A DNA stretch of 64,000 nt from Hyphomicrobiales bacterium (GCA_900466605.1 UBMU01000037.1:109011-173010), one strand, 5' to 3'; positions 33,906 through 43,030 are shown, counted from the first letter of the stretch. The notes: generated by a model from the sequence alone, not told the origin. Numbers and translations are program-made.

Positions 33906-34826
33906 TCAGGCCTTCTTGATGCCGAGCTTTTCCCATGCAACGAGGGCGCCGTGTTCGCTTACCACGCGTGCGGCGACCTTTGCGGCAAAGGCTGCTGCAG
34001 CCGGGGCGTCCCCCGTCTCGAGATAGCGAGCGAGAAATGCGCCGTTGAAACTGTCACCCGCACTGGTCGTGTCGATGACCTGCTCGACCTTTTCAGCAGG
34101 AACGAAACTCTCCACCCCACCGAAACTCAGCGTCGCTCCGTCGGCGCCGTTCTTGACTAGGACGTCCGCGGCTCCAAGGGTCTGGTACCGCTTGGTCGTT
34201 GCCGCGATCGAGACGTCGCCGAAGTGCGTCGCTTCGTCGTCGAAACTCGGCAGGACAAGGGAGGCGGCTCGCGCACCTTCACTGATCGTCGCATGCATTA
34301 CATCGTAGCTCGACCAGAGACGCGGGCGGATGTTGGGGTCGAAAGCAACGAGCTTGCCTGATGCCTTGGCGCGGCGGACCTCTGCCAGCAAGGTATCGGC
34401 GTCATTGCGTGACAGGATCGCAAGCGTGATGCCGGAAAAATAGATGACGTCGCAAGCCTCGATAGCCTCGCGTAAAAGTTCCGCGTCGGCTGCCAATTGA
34501 CGGGCGGCGGAGTTGTCGCGCCAGTAGCTGAAGGAGCGTTCGCCGTCCTTGAGGCTGATCATGTAGAGGCCGGGCGCCTTGCCCTTGATGCGTTTGGTGA
34601 ATTCAGTGCCGATGCCGGCCCCCCTGAAGAAGGCGATCATCTCGTCGGACATGGCTTCATCGCCGAGCGCGGTAAAATATTCCACTGACCAATCGGCGGG
34701 AAGGCAGGCCCGGGCATACCAGGCGGTATTCAGTGTATCGCCGGCAAAGCCCTTGCGCAGCAAGCCAGCTCCCGCCTGCGAAAGCTCCACCATGCATTCA
34801 CCGATCGATAGAAAACGCCTGCTCAC
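33906..34826 (-). CDS. kdgK: PfkB-family sugar kinase, probable 2-dehydro-3-deoxygluconokinase
   Basis: 306 residues. GTG start at 34826 is supported by an AGGGAGG SD; the longer in-frame extension to 35030 has no family features. RRFLSIGECMVELSQAGAGL opens the Rossmann-like fold, FAGDTLNTAWYARACLP and YWRDNSAARQLAAD match KdgK, and the PfkB C-terminal signature DTTSAGDSFNGAFLARYLET with the catalytic Asp (DTTSAGD) is near 250. It phosphorylates KDG in the Entner-Doudoroff side branch. No eda or uxu genes adjoin it. Gene name rests on similarity only. Confidence 0.85.
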   Translation of the reverse strand: MSRRFLSIGECMVELSQAGAGLLRKGFAGDTLNTAWYARACLPADWSVEYFTALGDEAMSDEMIAFFRGAGIGTEFTKRIKGKAPGLYMISLKDGERSFSYWRDNSAARQLAADAELLREAIEACDVIYFSGITLAILSRNDADTLLAEVRRAKASGKLVAFDPNIRPRLWSSYDVMHATISEGARAASLVLPSFDDEATHFGDVSIAATTKRYQTLGAADVLVKNGADGATLSFGGVESFVPAEKVEQVIDTTSAGDSFNGAFLARYLETGDAPAAAAFAAKVAARVVSEHGALVAWEKLGIKKA

Positions 34827-34977
34827 GGAAAGCCTCCCTGAATTTTCCCGTTTCGCTGATACGCGCGGAGCACCTTCCTGACAAGCCGCGCATGGCGTGT
34901 GGCTGCGGCTTTTGGAAGGATTGTTGATCAGATCGGCGGGGCGCATAATGTCGCTTGCGCACTTTCGGGGTAAACCC

Positions 34978-35211
34978 ATGCAGAAGATCGCAGGAATTCT
35001 CATTGCCAGTTTTGCTGCTCTTCCGTCCATTTCTGCTACTGCCGCTTACGGGCATGGAGGCGGTGGCAAGTGGCGAACCATGGATTGTGCGACGCTCGCC
35101 ATCCAGGAAAACAACGTTACGGGGGGAAAGCTGCCAAGCAAGGACATCAAGCACCGCGAAAAGATAAAGCGCATAATGCAGAAACGCGGCTGTACTGGTG
35201 GTCTCGGCTGA
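34978..35211 (+). CDS. Small secreted hypothetical protein
   Basis: 77 residues. Begins MQKIAGILIASFAALPSISA, a clear signal peptide ending near ATA-AYG, followed by a GHGGGGKWRTMDCATLAIQE mature part with two cysteines (one near residue 42, one near residue 73). Upstream AUG-containing frame from 34897 adds a non-signal extension and is not used. Unknown function. Shares the divergent region with kdgK. Confidence 0.6.
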   Translation: MQKIAGILIASFAALPSISATAAYGHGGGGKWRTMDCATLAIQENNVTGGKLPSKDIKHREKIKRIMQKRGCTGGLG

Positions 35212-35277
35212 AGGTTGTTTTTTGTCTCACCCGCTTTAGTGTGGCACAAATCGGGTGATGCAGGAGATGGGCGGCTG

Positions 35278-36924
35278 ATGTCGGTTGCGGACAAGACGGC
35301 GGACTGGTGGCGGGGTGCAGTCATTTATCAGGTCTATCCACGGTCGTTCCAGGATACGAACGGCGATGGCCTCGGGGATTTGAAGGGGATTACCCGGAGA
35401 TTGCCCTATATCGCCAGCCTCGGTGTCGATGCCATTTGGCTCTCGCCGTTTTTCAAGTCGCCAATGGCCGACATGGGCTACGACGTTTCGGACTATTGCG
35501 ATGTCGATCCGATCTTCGGCACACTGGCCGATTTCGACGAGATGATGGCAGCAGCCCACGGACTCGGCATCAAGATCGTGATCGATCAGGTGATCTCGCA
35601 CACCGCTGATGTTCATCCCTGGTTTGTAGAAAGCCGCTCGAGCCGGACCAACCCCAAGGCGGACTGGTATGTGTGGGCCGATCCGAAACCGGATGGGACA
35701 GCACCCAACAACTGGCTCTCGATATTCGGCGGACCCGGCTGGGAGTGGGACGGCGTCCGCCGGCAATATTACCAGCACAACTTCCTGACCTCGCAGCCGG
35801 ATCTCAATTTTCACAGCCCGGAGGTCCAGGATGAATTGCTTTCCACCGTGAAGTTCTGGCTCGACCGTGGCGTGGACGGTTTCCGTCTCGACACGGTCAA
35901 TTATTACTTCTGCGACAAGCTGCTTCGCGACAATCCCCCGCATGCGCCCGATACGAGCGACGGCGGTCTCGATGCGCCGGATACGAATCCCTACGGCATG
36001 CAGAACCACCTCTACGACAAGACGCAGCCGGAGAATGTCGCCTTCCTCCAGCGGTTCCGGGCGCTGCTCGACCGCTACGAGGCGCGTGCGACGGTCGGCG
36101 AGGTGGGTGACGGTGCGCGCTCGCTGAAGACCGTTGCCGCCTATACGGGTGGCGGCGACAAGCTGAACATGTGCTACACGTTCGATCTACTCGGACCGGA
36201 CTTTACCGCCGCTCATATCCGCAACTGCGTCGATGCCTTCCAGAAGTCGGTGGCCGATGGCTGGGTTTGCTGGGCCTTCTCGAACCATGACGTCAATCGT
36301 CACGTGAGCCGCTTTGCCAAGACCGCAGAGGAGCGGCCCGTCGTCGCCAAGCTGGCCATGTCCGTGTTGGCGACGCTGCGCGGCTCGATCTGCCTCTATC
36401 AGGGCGAGGAACTGGGCCTTCCGGAAGCCGAGCTTGCCTTCGAGGATCTGCGCGATCCCTACGGCATCCGCTTCTGGCCGGCCTTCAAGGGACGCGACGG
36501 ATGCCGCACGCCAATGCCATGGGAGGCTGCCAAGGCGCATGCGGGCTTCACGACAGCTGAGAAATCCTGGCTACCGGTGCCTTACGAGCAGGCGGCGCTG
36601 TCGGTCGATTTGCAGGAGGGCGACGTGCAGTCGGTTCTGTACCACTACCGCGACACGCTCGCCTTCCGCAAAGCGCATACGGCGCTGCTTGATGGGACGA
36701 TGACGTTCATCGATACCAGTCGGGATCTACTTGCCTTCACCCGCAAGAAGGGGACGGAGACGCTTCTCTTCGTGTTCAATCTTACGCGAGAGCCGGCTGA
36801 GTTCGCCCTACCCCAGGGCATGATATCCGACGAGCGGTTGGACATGCCGGCGGCGAAAGGCAGCGTTGTCGGCGGGAAGGTGCTGCTCGGAGCGCTAGAC
36901 GCGTTTTGCGCGCGGGTCTCCTAG
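35278..36924 (+). CDS. Alpha-glucosidase (GH13)
   Basis: 548 residues of GH13 subfamily 23-like alpha-glucosidases. WWRGAVIYQVYPRSFQDTNG and GITRRLPYIASLGVDAIWLS (residues 10-65) are the first conserved region; DQVISHTADVHPWFVESRSS, GVDGFRLDTVNYYF with the catalytic Asp near 205, EVGDGARS with the general acid Glu near 280, and WAFSNHDVNRHVSR near 340 give the four GH13 signatures. Acts on maltose or sucrose-type substrates in the cytoplasm. No transporter or regulator of an agl operon is linked. ATG 35278 chosen because family N-termini begin here. Confidence 0.92.
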   Translation: MSVADKTADWWRGAVIYQVYPRSFQDTNGDGLGDLKGITRRLPYIASLGVDAIWLSPFFKSPMADMGYDVSDYCDVDPIFGTLADFDEMMAAAHGLGIKIVIDQVISHTADVHPWFVESRSSRTNPKADWYVWADPKPDGTAPNNWLSIFGGPGWEWDGVRRQYYQHNFLTSQPDLNFHSPEVQDELLSTVKFWLDRGVDGFRLDTVNYYFCDKLLRDNPPHAPDTSDGGLDAPDTNPYGMQNHLYDKTQPENVAFLQRFRALLDRYEARATVGEVGDGARSLKTVAAYTGGGDKLNMCYTFDLLGPDFTAAHIRNCVDAFQKSVADGWVCWAFSNHDVNRHVSRFAKTAEERPVVAKLAMSVLATLRGSICLYQGEELGLPEAELAFEDLRDPYGIRFWPAFKGRDGCRTPMPWEAAKAHAGFTTAEKSWLPVPYEQAALSVDLQEGDVQSVLYHYRDTLAFRKAHTALLDGTMTFIDTSRDLLAFTRKKGTETLLFVFNLTREPAEFALPQGMISDERLDMPAAKGSVVGGKVLLGALDAFCARVS

Positions 36925-36961
36925 ACCAGCGTGGTGTCGAGCTGCGGATGACTTGCGCCTG

Positions 36962-36984
36962 CCTTGCCATTCTGAATGGCAGGG
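36962..36984. terminator. Hairpin between convergent alpha-glucosidase and glycosyltransferase genes
   Basis: CCTTGCCATT (36962-36971) / AATGGCAGGG (36975-36984), 10-bp stem with one G-U pair and a 3-nt loop. T-rich tail is weak (TTAGG), so a poor rho-independent terminator. Situated 38 bp after the alpha-glucosidase stop. Confidence 0.4.
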
Positions 36985-37072
36985 TTAGGCCGACAGGGGC
37001 GCCATGGCGCATCTCCGCAGACCGAAACCTGGCGATGGGCAGAGCGGCAGTGTCACCGTGCTCTGCTCCCGG

Positions 37073-38038
37073 CTAAAGTGCTAGGACCGGAGCAAGTTCT
37101 TCCTTGTGCGGACTCTTCAGCATATAGCGTTGCTGTACCGCGTCTCGTATCGGGTGCAGTCGGTCATACATATGGACTATCGGAAAAACTCTACCCCCGG
37201 CCTGCTCGTGAAGTACGCCATCGCGACAATCGATCTTGTCCTCGATCTCGTCCCCGCACATTGTCAGAACAGGGCCGGAGACGTTTTTAAACGTGTTGAA
37301 CTCGCTGGCAAATTCGCTGTTGAAATACATCTTGTTGAAAACGGCTTGTTCGATCCGCCCAAAGGGCTGACGAGCAATTGCATCGCAGAGTTCCATCACA
37401 AAGCCCAGGACGACCTTCGTGGCACCAGCAACCACGCCGATGCAGATTGGCTGCTCTTGCGCGACCTGATTATATTTGTCTCGGCCAAATGCATTGATAT
37501 ACCATCGACCGTTCCATCCCTCGGCGTAGAAGCTCTCGCCATCTTCGAATATCGAAACCTTGTTCGTTTCCATTTCTGTGAAGAAGGGCGCCTGAAACAC
37601 CACGTCCTTCGTATCGGCAAGCAAGACCTTGTCGTATTGATGGAAGGTTCGCATGACGCGCATATAGGCGAACCAGCGCGCGAAATGGGGATGGTGCCAC
37701 GTCTCGATCATTTGATGATATCCCGCGATGATTTCCGGAGATCGAGACAGCATCCCGGACCGCATAAGGCCACGCAGGGTATGGATAAACACCCTGTTGT
37801 AGGTTTTCGTCAGGGGAGTCACGCGCACCGAGTAGGTACTCGGCGTATTAAGAACGAGGGTGCCGGTTTCATCGATGATGTTCTCAATTCCCAAGGTGGA
37901 ATTGGTGATCAAGGCGATGTCGCATTCGGCTTGCGAGTACACATTTCTGGCGGATCTCAAAAACACTTCAAGGGATTCTTGTGTTTGATTCGTAGCGAAT
38001 CCCATGATCAAATGTTTTGCCATGTTGATCTGATGCAT
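37073..38038 (-). CDS. Putative glycosyltransferase in AT-rich island
   Basis: 321 residues. Contains the DxxD-type sugar-nucleotide site YDKVLLADTKDVVFQAPFF near 140, preceded by WHHPHFARWFAYMRVMRTFH, and a C-terminal RLHPIRDAVQQRYML; overall it resembles GT-A glycosyltransferases with LxDxRDVxFQ found in diverse bacteria and algae. No secretion signal, so likely cytoplasmic and acting on a surface polysaccharide. Codon use and flanks are AT-richer than the surroundings. The region before its start carries a long imperfect hairpin at 38085-38115. Start 38038 or 38023 are both possible. Probably recently acquired; donor and acceptor unknown. Confidence 0.65.
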   Translation of the reverse strand: MHQINMAKHLIMGFATNQTQESLEVFLRSARNVYSQAECDIALITNSTLGIENIIDETGTLVLNTPSTYSVRVTPLTKTYNRVFIHTLRGLMRSGMLSRSPEIIAGYHQMIETWHHPHFARWFAYMRVMRTFHQYDKVLLADTKDVVFQAPFFTEMETNKVSIFEDGESFYAEGWNGRWYINAFGRDKYNQVAQEQPICIGVVAGATKVVLGFVMELCDAIARQPFGRIEQAVFNKMYFNSEFASEFNTFKNVSGPVLTMCGDEIEDKIDCRDGVLHEQAGGRVFPIVHMYDRLHPIRDAVQQRYMLKSPHKEELAPVLAL

Positions 38039-38084
38039 TGTTTGCTGATCGCGGCGTTATATTGACTTTTACACATGTATATCC

Positions 38085-38115
38085 AAACTATTCATTGTGC
38101 AATGATCAATAGTTT
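38085..38115. promoter_or_regulatory. Long inverted repeat upstream of the AT-rich glycosyltransferase gene
   Basis: AAACTATT-CATTG-TG-CAATG-ATC-AATAGTTT: outer 8-bp and inner 5-bp arms with one 3-nt bulge, in an AT-rich spacer followed on the plus strand by a T-rich tract. May be an operator for the glycosyltransferase gene, or the terminator of an unidentified plus-strand transcript. Confidence 0.45.
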
Positions 38116-38342
38116 TGTCTTTTGTTGTTGTTTTTTATTTTATTGTTCGGCAAGGCAGGTGTCGAAAGGCAATTCGGAGTGTTTTTCTTTATCGTTCGAT
38201 ACAAAGCTTCGCTGTCGAACGCTTTCGATCAACTGCGGATGATGCGGTGATGGAGATTTGGCGGACGGTTCCGTGTTGCCTGACGTCCTTTGCACTGGCT
38301 GGACTAAGCCGAACGCTTAGACGCATTTTTCGGGAAAGCGCT
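38116..38342. other. Spacer without gene
   Basis: The 227 bp after the inverted repeat has a T-rich start, then gradually returns to normal GC. It holds a small CTAAGC / GCTTAG hairpin (38304-38320), and no coding sequence that I can support. Together with 38039-38115 the gene-free stretch is about 300 bp. Confidence 0.5.
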
Positions 38343-40040
38343 TCACCTGATCAGTTCGAACTTGTCGACGTCCACCATCCCCCTGTCGGAAATCTTCAGG
38401 TGCGGGATGACGGGCAACGGCAGGAACGCGACCTGCAGGAAGGGTTCTTCCAGCGTTGTGCCGAGCGCATAGGCGGCTTGGCGCAGATCGTGGAGCGTGT
38501 CGCGCACCGTCTCGTAGGGCTCGAGGCTCATCAGACCGGCAACGGGCAGGGCGATCTCGCCAGTGACCTTGCCGTCCTCGACGACCACGAAGCCGCCCTT
38601 GACTTCACCGAGGCGATTGGCGGCGAGCGCCATGTCGTCCTCGCTGACGCCGACGACGCAGATATTGTGGCTGTCATGGCCGACGGTGGAGGCGATCGCG
38701 CCCTTCTTCAGGCCGAAGCCCTGGACGAAGCCGTTGGCATGGTTGCCATTCTTGCCGTGCCGCTCGATGACTGCGACCTTGATGATGTCGTTACCGAGAT
38801 CGACATCGGTCTGGTTGCCCTTGACGGGTAAGCGGTAGCGGCGATGCTCGGTGATGATCTTGCCGGGGGTGACGCCGATCACAGGTGTTTCGCCATCGGC
38901 AACGGGAACGCCGAAATGGGCGGCGTTGACAGGACGGGCCTTGACGCTGTCGAGGCCGACTGGCTCCACGGGCTTGCGCGTGGCGAAAAGCTCTGCTGTC
39001 ACGTGGCGGCCGGCGGCGAAGACGAGGTCCGCACGACAGTTTTCGAGGCTGTCGATGACCACCAGGTCCGCGCGCCAGCCGGGGGCGACGAGGCCGCGGT
39101 CTCTGAGGCCAAAAGCGCGGGCAGCAGAGATCGATGCGGCGCGGTAGATGGCGAGGGGCTCTACGCCGTTCTTGATCGCGGTGCGGATCATGTAGTCGAG
39201 ATGGCCCTGTTCGGCGATATCGAGCGGGTTGCGGTCGTCGGTGCAAAGGGCGAGGTACGGCGACAGGCGTTCTGTGATGATGGGCATCAGGGCCGCGAGA
39301 TCCTTCGAGACGGAGCCTTCGCGCACGAGGATGTGCATGCCCTTGCGGATCTTTTCCATGGCTTCGGCGGCACTCGTGCATTCGTGCTCGGTGCGGATGC
39401 CGGTTGCGAGATAGCCGTTGAGGTCGTTGCCCGAGAGCAAGGGCGCGTGGCCGTCGATGTGCTGGCCCTGGAAGGCGGCGAGTTTCGCCATGCAGATCGG
39501 ATCCTTATGGATCACGCCCGGGAAGTTCATGAACTCGGCAAGTCCGATGACCTTCGGATGGTGACGAAAGGGAAGCAGCCGCTCGATCGGCAGATCGGCG
39601 CCCGACGTTTCCAGGTGCGTCGCAGGCACGCAGGAGGAGAGCTGGACGCGGATGTCCATGATCGTTTCGAGGGACGAATCCAGGAAGTACTGGATGCCTT
39701 CGGTACCCAGCACGTTGGCGATCTCGTGCGGGTCGCAGATGGCTGTCGTCACGCCATAGGGCAGGACGCAGCGGTCGAACTCGTGCGGTGTTACCAGCGA
39801 CGACTCGATATGAAGATGCGTGTCGATGAAGCCGGGGACGACGATTTTGCCGGAGATGTCGATTTCGGTTTCGCCATCGTAGCTACCGCATGTTCCAACG
39901 ATGCGGTCCTGGGCGATCGCGATGTCCGATGCCACCAGTTCGCCGGTCACGAGGTCGAAGAAGTACCCGCCTTTCAGTACGATATCGGCCGGCAGGCGGC
40001 CCGTTCCCTGGTCGATGAGGCGTTCGAGCTTGGCAGTCAT
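38343..40040 (-). CDS. ade: Adenine deaminase
   Basis: 565 residues of the amidohydrolase family, converting adenine to hypoxanthine. PGFIDTHLHIESSLVTPHEF near 65-85 with the binuclear metal HLHIESS motif, TTAICDPHEIANVLG, DGHAPLLSGNDLNGYLATGI with HEC..SAEEA-like TEHECTSAAEAMEK, and the C-terminal NICVVGVSEDDMALAANRLG and HDSHNI are typical of Ade. The start is ATG 40040 with a GAGGA SD. Complements the purine-catabolism cluster at 6-15 kb: hypoxanthine would go to XdhAB. Confidence 0.93.
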   Translation of the reverse strand: MTAKLERLIDQGTGRLPADIVLKGGYFFDLVTGELVASDIAIAQDRIVGTCGSYDGETEIDISGKIVVPGFIDTHLHIESSLVTPHEFDRCVLPYGVTTAICDPHEIANVLGTEGIQYFLDSSLETIMDIRVQLSSCVPATHLETSGADLPIERLLPFRHHPKVIGLAEFMNFPGVIHKDPICMAKLAAFQGQHIDGHAPLLSGNDLNGYLATGIRTEHECTSAAEAMEKIRKGMHILVREGSVSKDLAALMPIITERLSPYLALCTDDRNPLDIAEQGHLDYMIRTAIKNGVEPLAIYRAASISAARAFGLRDRGLVAPGWRADLVVIDSLENCRADLVFAAGRHVTAELFATRKPVEPVGLDSVKARPVNAAHFGVPVADGETPVIGVTPGKIITEHRRYRLPVKGNQTDVDLGNDIIKVAVIERHGKNGNHANGFVQGFGLKKGAIASTVGHDSHNICVVGVSEDDMALAANRLGEVKGGFVVVEDGKVTGEIALPVAGLMSLEPYETVRDTLHDLRQAAYALGTTLEEPFLQVAFLPLPVIPHLKISDRGMVDVDKFELIR

Positions 40041-40114
40041 GGCATCCTCGTGCTGGCGTTTTATCACTTATAGCCCATGTGCCCGACAAAGCGAGATCGG
40101 CTTGCTATCCGGTC

Positions 40115-40151
40115 CACAAACGAAAACCGGGCGCCCCAGAGGGACGCCCGG
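40115..40151 (-). terminator. Rho-independent terminator after livK-like gene
   Basis: On the minus strand CCGGGCG-N11-CGCCCGG (40127-40151) is followed by TTTTCGTTT. Lies 26 bp past the stop of the solute-binding protein gene. Confidence 0.8.
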
Positions 40152-40176
40152 CGATCGAAATCGGGAGATCGAAGGC

Positions 40177-41280
40177 TTATTCGGCCGGAACGATCTTGCC
40201 ACCTTCCCACTTGTAGAGCGCGAAGCTCTGCGAGGTCAGGTCGCCGGTTTCGCCGTAGGTGAGCTTGCCGATAGCGGTCGAGATCGGCTCGCCGCCCTTC
40301 AGGGCCTTGGCGACCGCCTCGGAATCTTCGGCACTGCCTGCCTTCTCGATGCCAGCCTTCAGCACTTCGACTGCAGCATAGGCGTTGAGCGTAAAGGCTT
40401 CGGCCGGGATACCCTTGGCCTTCAGCGCGTCGGCCGCTGCCTTGGAATCCGGGTTCTTCGTGGCGTCCACGGCATTGGTGAAGACGGTGCCGCCGGCTGC
40501 GTCGGTGCCGATGTTCCAGAACTCGCTGTTCGACAGGCCGTCGCCGCCGATGATGACGGCCTTGACGGCGAGATCATGCAACTGGCGGGCCAGCAGGCCA
40601 CCTTCCGGATGGTAGCCGCCAAAATAGACGACGTCGACATTCTCGGCCTTGAGGCGGGTGGTCAGCGCGCTGAAGTCCTTGTCGCCAGGGGTCAGCGAGT
40701 CGTCGAACACTTCCTTGATGCCGCCGGCGTTGAGCGTTGCCTTGAAGGAGTCGGCCAGGCCCTTACCATAGGCGCCCTTGTCGTTGATGATTGCGACGCG
40801 CTTGTCCTTGAAGTTCTTCAGAACGTAGTTGGCGGCGACTTCGGCCTGCTGGTCGTCACGGCCGCAGGTACGCAGGACGTTGGCGAGGCCACGCTTGGTC
40901 AGATCGGGGGCCGTTGCCGTCGGCGTAACCATCAGGACGCCGTTTTCGGCGAGAACGTCAGATGCGGGGATTGCGACGCCCGAGGTGACAGGTCCAACGA
41001 CGAACCGGATGCCGTCGCCGACGATCTGGTTTGCAGCGGAAACACCCTGCTTGGGTTCGCCGGCATCGTCGGCATATTTGAGGATGACTTTTTCGCCGAG
41101 GATGCCGCCCTTCGCGTTGATCTCGTCAACAGCAGCCTGCGCGCCATTCTTCACCTGATCGCCATAGGCGGCGACCGAGCCGGTCAGCGGCGCAATCAGG
41201 CCGATGGTGATGTCTGCATGGGCGAGCGGCGCAAAGGCAAGCGAGGCGACGAGGGCCGCCGACAAAGTCTTCAGACTCAT
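40177..41280 (-). CDS. livK: Branched-chain amino acid ABC transporter substrate-binding protein
   Basis: 367 residues. Start MSLKTLSAALVASLAFAPLA with signal peptide ending AHA-DITIG; the mature protein has IGLIAPLTGSVAAYGDQVKN, the GAQAAVDEINAKGGILGEKV and the VVGPVTSGVAIPASDVLAEN segments of LivJ/LivK-type binding proteins (type I periplasmic fold), and a terminator follows. No permease or ATPase genes adjoin it, so it is an orphan that presumably shares a LivHMGF elsewhere in the genome. The in-frame extension to 41433 lacks any family feature and is not used. Confidence 0.9.
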   Translation of the reverse strand: MSLKTLSAALVASLAFAPLAHADITIGLIAPLTGSVAAYGDQVKNGAQAAVDEINAKGGILGEKVILKYADDAGEPKQGVSAANQIVGDGIRFVVGPVTSGVAIPASDVLAENGVLMVTPTATAPDLTKRGLANVLRTCGRDDQQAEVAANYVLKNFKDKRVAIINDKGAYGKGLADSFKATLNAGGIKEVFDDSLTPGDKDFSALTTRLKAENVDVVYFGGYHPEGGLLARQLHDLAVKAVIIGGDGLSNSEFWNIGTDAAGGTVFTNAVDATKNPDSKAAADALKAKGIPAEAFTLNAYAAVEVLKAGIEKAGSAEDSEAVAKALKGGEPISTAIGKLTYGETGDLTSQSFALYKWEGGKIVPAE

Positions 41281-41533
41281 TTTCTTTCTCCTTGGGTGGG
41301 TTTTCAAACCCGCGATTAAGTACCGCAGCAAGTGCCCAGATCGTACAACAGCCCTTGCGGGATGCGCCAAGAGACGATGAGCAGCCGCACGGCCGAAGCA
41401 TCCGCCTGCCATGTTTGGCTTCGGCGAGTGCACAGCAAGTTTCTTAGGAATTTAACGCGGATTTCGCAAGAAGATAAAGAAATAGCGCCTGTTTTTGCCT
41501 GATTTGGCAAGAACAGGCCCTGAAAAGCATCGA
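41281..41533. other. Spacer upstream of livK-like gene
   Basis: 253 bp between livK (minus) and the aminotransferase gene end (also minus). It must contain the livK promoter. I see no gene or strong repeat in it. Confidence 0.4.
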
Positions 41534-42862
41534 TCAGATGTTGTTTTGCAGAATCTCGCGCAGTTTTCCGAAGAGTTCGTCGATGTGGTGCTTCTCGACA
41601 ATCAACGGCGGCGAGAGTGCGATGATGTCGCCGGTTGTGCGGATCAAAAGGCCCTTCTCGTAGGCCTTCAGGAAGGCGGTGAAGGCCCGCTTGGTCGGCT
41701 CACCGGCGATCGGATCGAGTTCGATGGCGCCGATCAGGCCGGTGTTTCTGATGTCGATGACATTGGGGCAGTCCTTCAAGGAATGAAGCGCGTCGGCCCA
41801 GTATTCGGATAGCTCGGCGGCGCGGGTGAGGAGCCCTTCTTCCTTGTAGGTGTCGAGCGTGCCGAGTGCCGCGGCGCAGGCAATCGGGTTGCCGGAATAG
41901 GTATAGCCATGGAAGAACTCGATCATGTGTTCCGGGCCATTCATGAACGCGTCATGGATCTCCGACGTCACGAAGACGGCACCCATCGGGATCACGCCGT
42001 TGGTCAGGCCCTTTGCCGTGGTGATCATGTCGGGCTTGACGTCGTAGTACTGCGCGGCGAACGGAGCGCCGAGGCGGCCGAAACCGGTAATGACTTCGTC
42101 GAAGATCAGCAGGATGCCATGCTTGGTGCAGATTTCGCGGAGCTTCTGCAGGTAGCCCTTCGGCGGGATCAGGACGCCGGTCGAGCCGGCTATCGGTTCG
42201 ACGATGACGGCGGCGATCGTTGAGGCGTCATGCAGAGTGACGATGCGTTCGAGTTCCGTCGCCAGATCGCCGCCATGCTCGGGCTGGCCGCGGGTGAAGG
42301 CATTCTTGCCCGGCTGGTGGGTGTGCGGCATGTGGTCGACGCCTGTCAGCAGCGTGCCGAACATCTTGCGGTTGGAGACGATGCCGCCGACGGAGATGCC
42401 GCCGAAGTTGACGCCGTGATAGCCGCGCTCGCGGCCGATCAGGCGGAAGCGTGAGCCGTTGCCCTTCACGCGATGATAGGCAAGCGCGACCTTCAGGGCC
42501 GTCTCGACCGATTCAGATCCGGAGTTGGTGTAGAGAACGTGGTCCATTCCCTCAGGCGCGATGTCGACGAGGCGGTTTGCCAGCTCGAAGGCCTTCGGAT
42601 GGGCAAGCTGGAAGGCCGGCGCATAGTCGAGCTCGCCAGCCTGTTCGCGGATCGCTTCGGTGATCTTCGGGCGGCAGTGGCCGGCATTGACGCACCAGAG
42701 GCCGGCAGTGCCGTCGAGCACCTGGCGACCGTCATGGGTCTGGTAATACATGTCCTTCGCGCCGACGAAGAGACGCGGCTCCTTCTTGAACTGACGGTTC
42801 GCAGTGAAGGGCATCCAAAAGGCCCGTAGGTCATTTGGCGTGGTATTAAGGCGATTGGACAT
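41534..42862 (-). CDS. Omega-amino acid--pyruvate aminotransferase (class III PLP)
   Basis: 442 residues. Starts MSNRLNTTPNDLRAFWMPFT, the usual start of beta-alanine/omega-amino acid:pyruvate aminotransferases, with GGAG 6 bp upstream. GLWCVNAGHCRPKITEAIRE near 60, YTNSGSESVETALKVALAYH near 108, ILLIFDEVITGFGRLG with PLP Asp near 255, and TTAKGLTNGVIPMGAVFV with the PLP Lys near 285 are present. Transfers the amino group from beta-alanine or omega-amines to pyruvate. No other beta-alanine catabolic gene adjoins. Precise substrate cannot be fixed here. Confidence 0.9.
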   Translation of the reverse strand: MSNRLNTTPNDLRAFWMPFTANRQFKKEPRLFVGAKDMYYQTHDGRQVLDGTAGLWCVNAGHCRPKITEAIREQAGELDYAPAFQLAHPKAFELANRLVDIAPEGMDHVLYTNSGSESVETALKVALAYHRVKGNGSRFRLIGRERGYHGVNFGGISVGGIVSNRKMFGTLLTGVDHMPHTHQPGKNAFTRGQPEHGGDLATELERIVTLHDASTIAAVIVEPIAGSTGVLIPPKGYLQKLREICTKHGILLIFDEVITGFGRLGAPFAAQYYDVKPDMITTAKGLTNGVIPMGAVFVTSEIHDAFMNGPEHMIEFFHGYTYSGNPIACAAALGTLDTYKEEGLLTRAAELSEYWADALHSLKDCPNVIDIRNTGLIGAIELDPIAGEPTKRAFTAFLKAYEKGLLIRTTGDIIALSPPLIVEKHHIDELFGKLREILQNNI

Positions 42863-42999
42863 GCTGTTCTCCATGGCCGTTTCGGAGGCCGTTCCCGGTA
42901 TTGACTGATGCGAATTTTTACTGCCCGGTCAAATTATCAGTGCTTCTCCTTGCGTCAAGCCGCCGTCATTGCACCTTGGCCGCCTGGCGGACGCCATGC

Positions 43000-43030
43000 A
43001 AAAAAATAGGCCGGCATTGCGGCCGGCCTA
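43000..43030 (-). terminator. Rho-independent terminator after nolR-like gene
   Basis: On the minus strand TAGGCCGGC-N6-GCCGGCCTA (43007-43030) is followed by TTTTTTTG. About 95 nt past the regulator stop codon. Confidence 0.85.

Noticed and set aside
37106..38065. 319-codon open frame antisense to the glycosyltransferase
   Set aside because: About equal in length, but the minus-strand frame has the GT site (DTKDVVFQ) and sensible composition; the plus frame has no recognisable motif.
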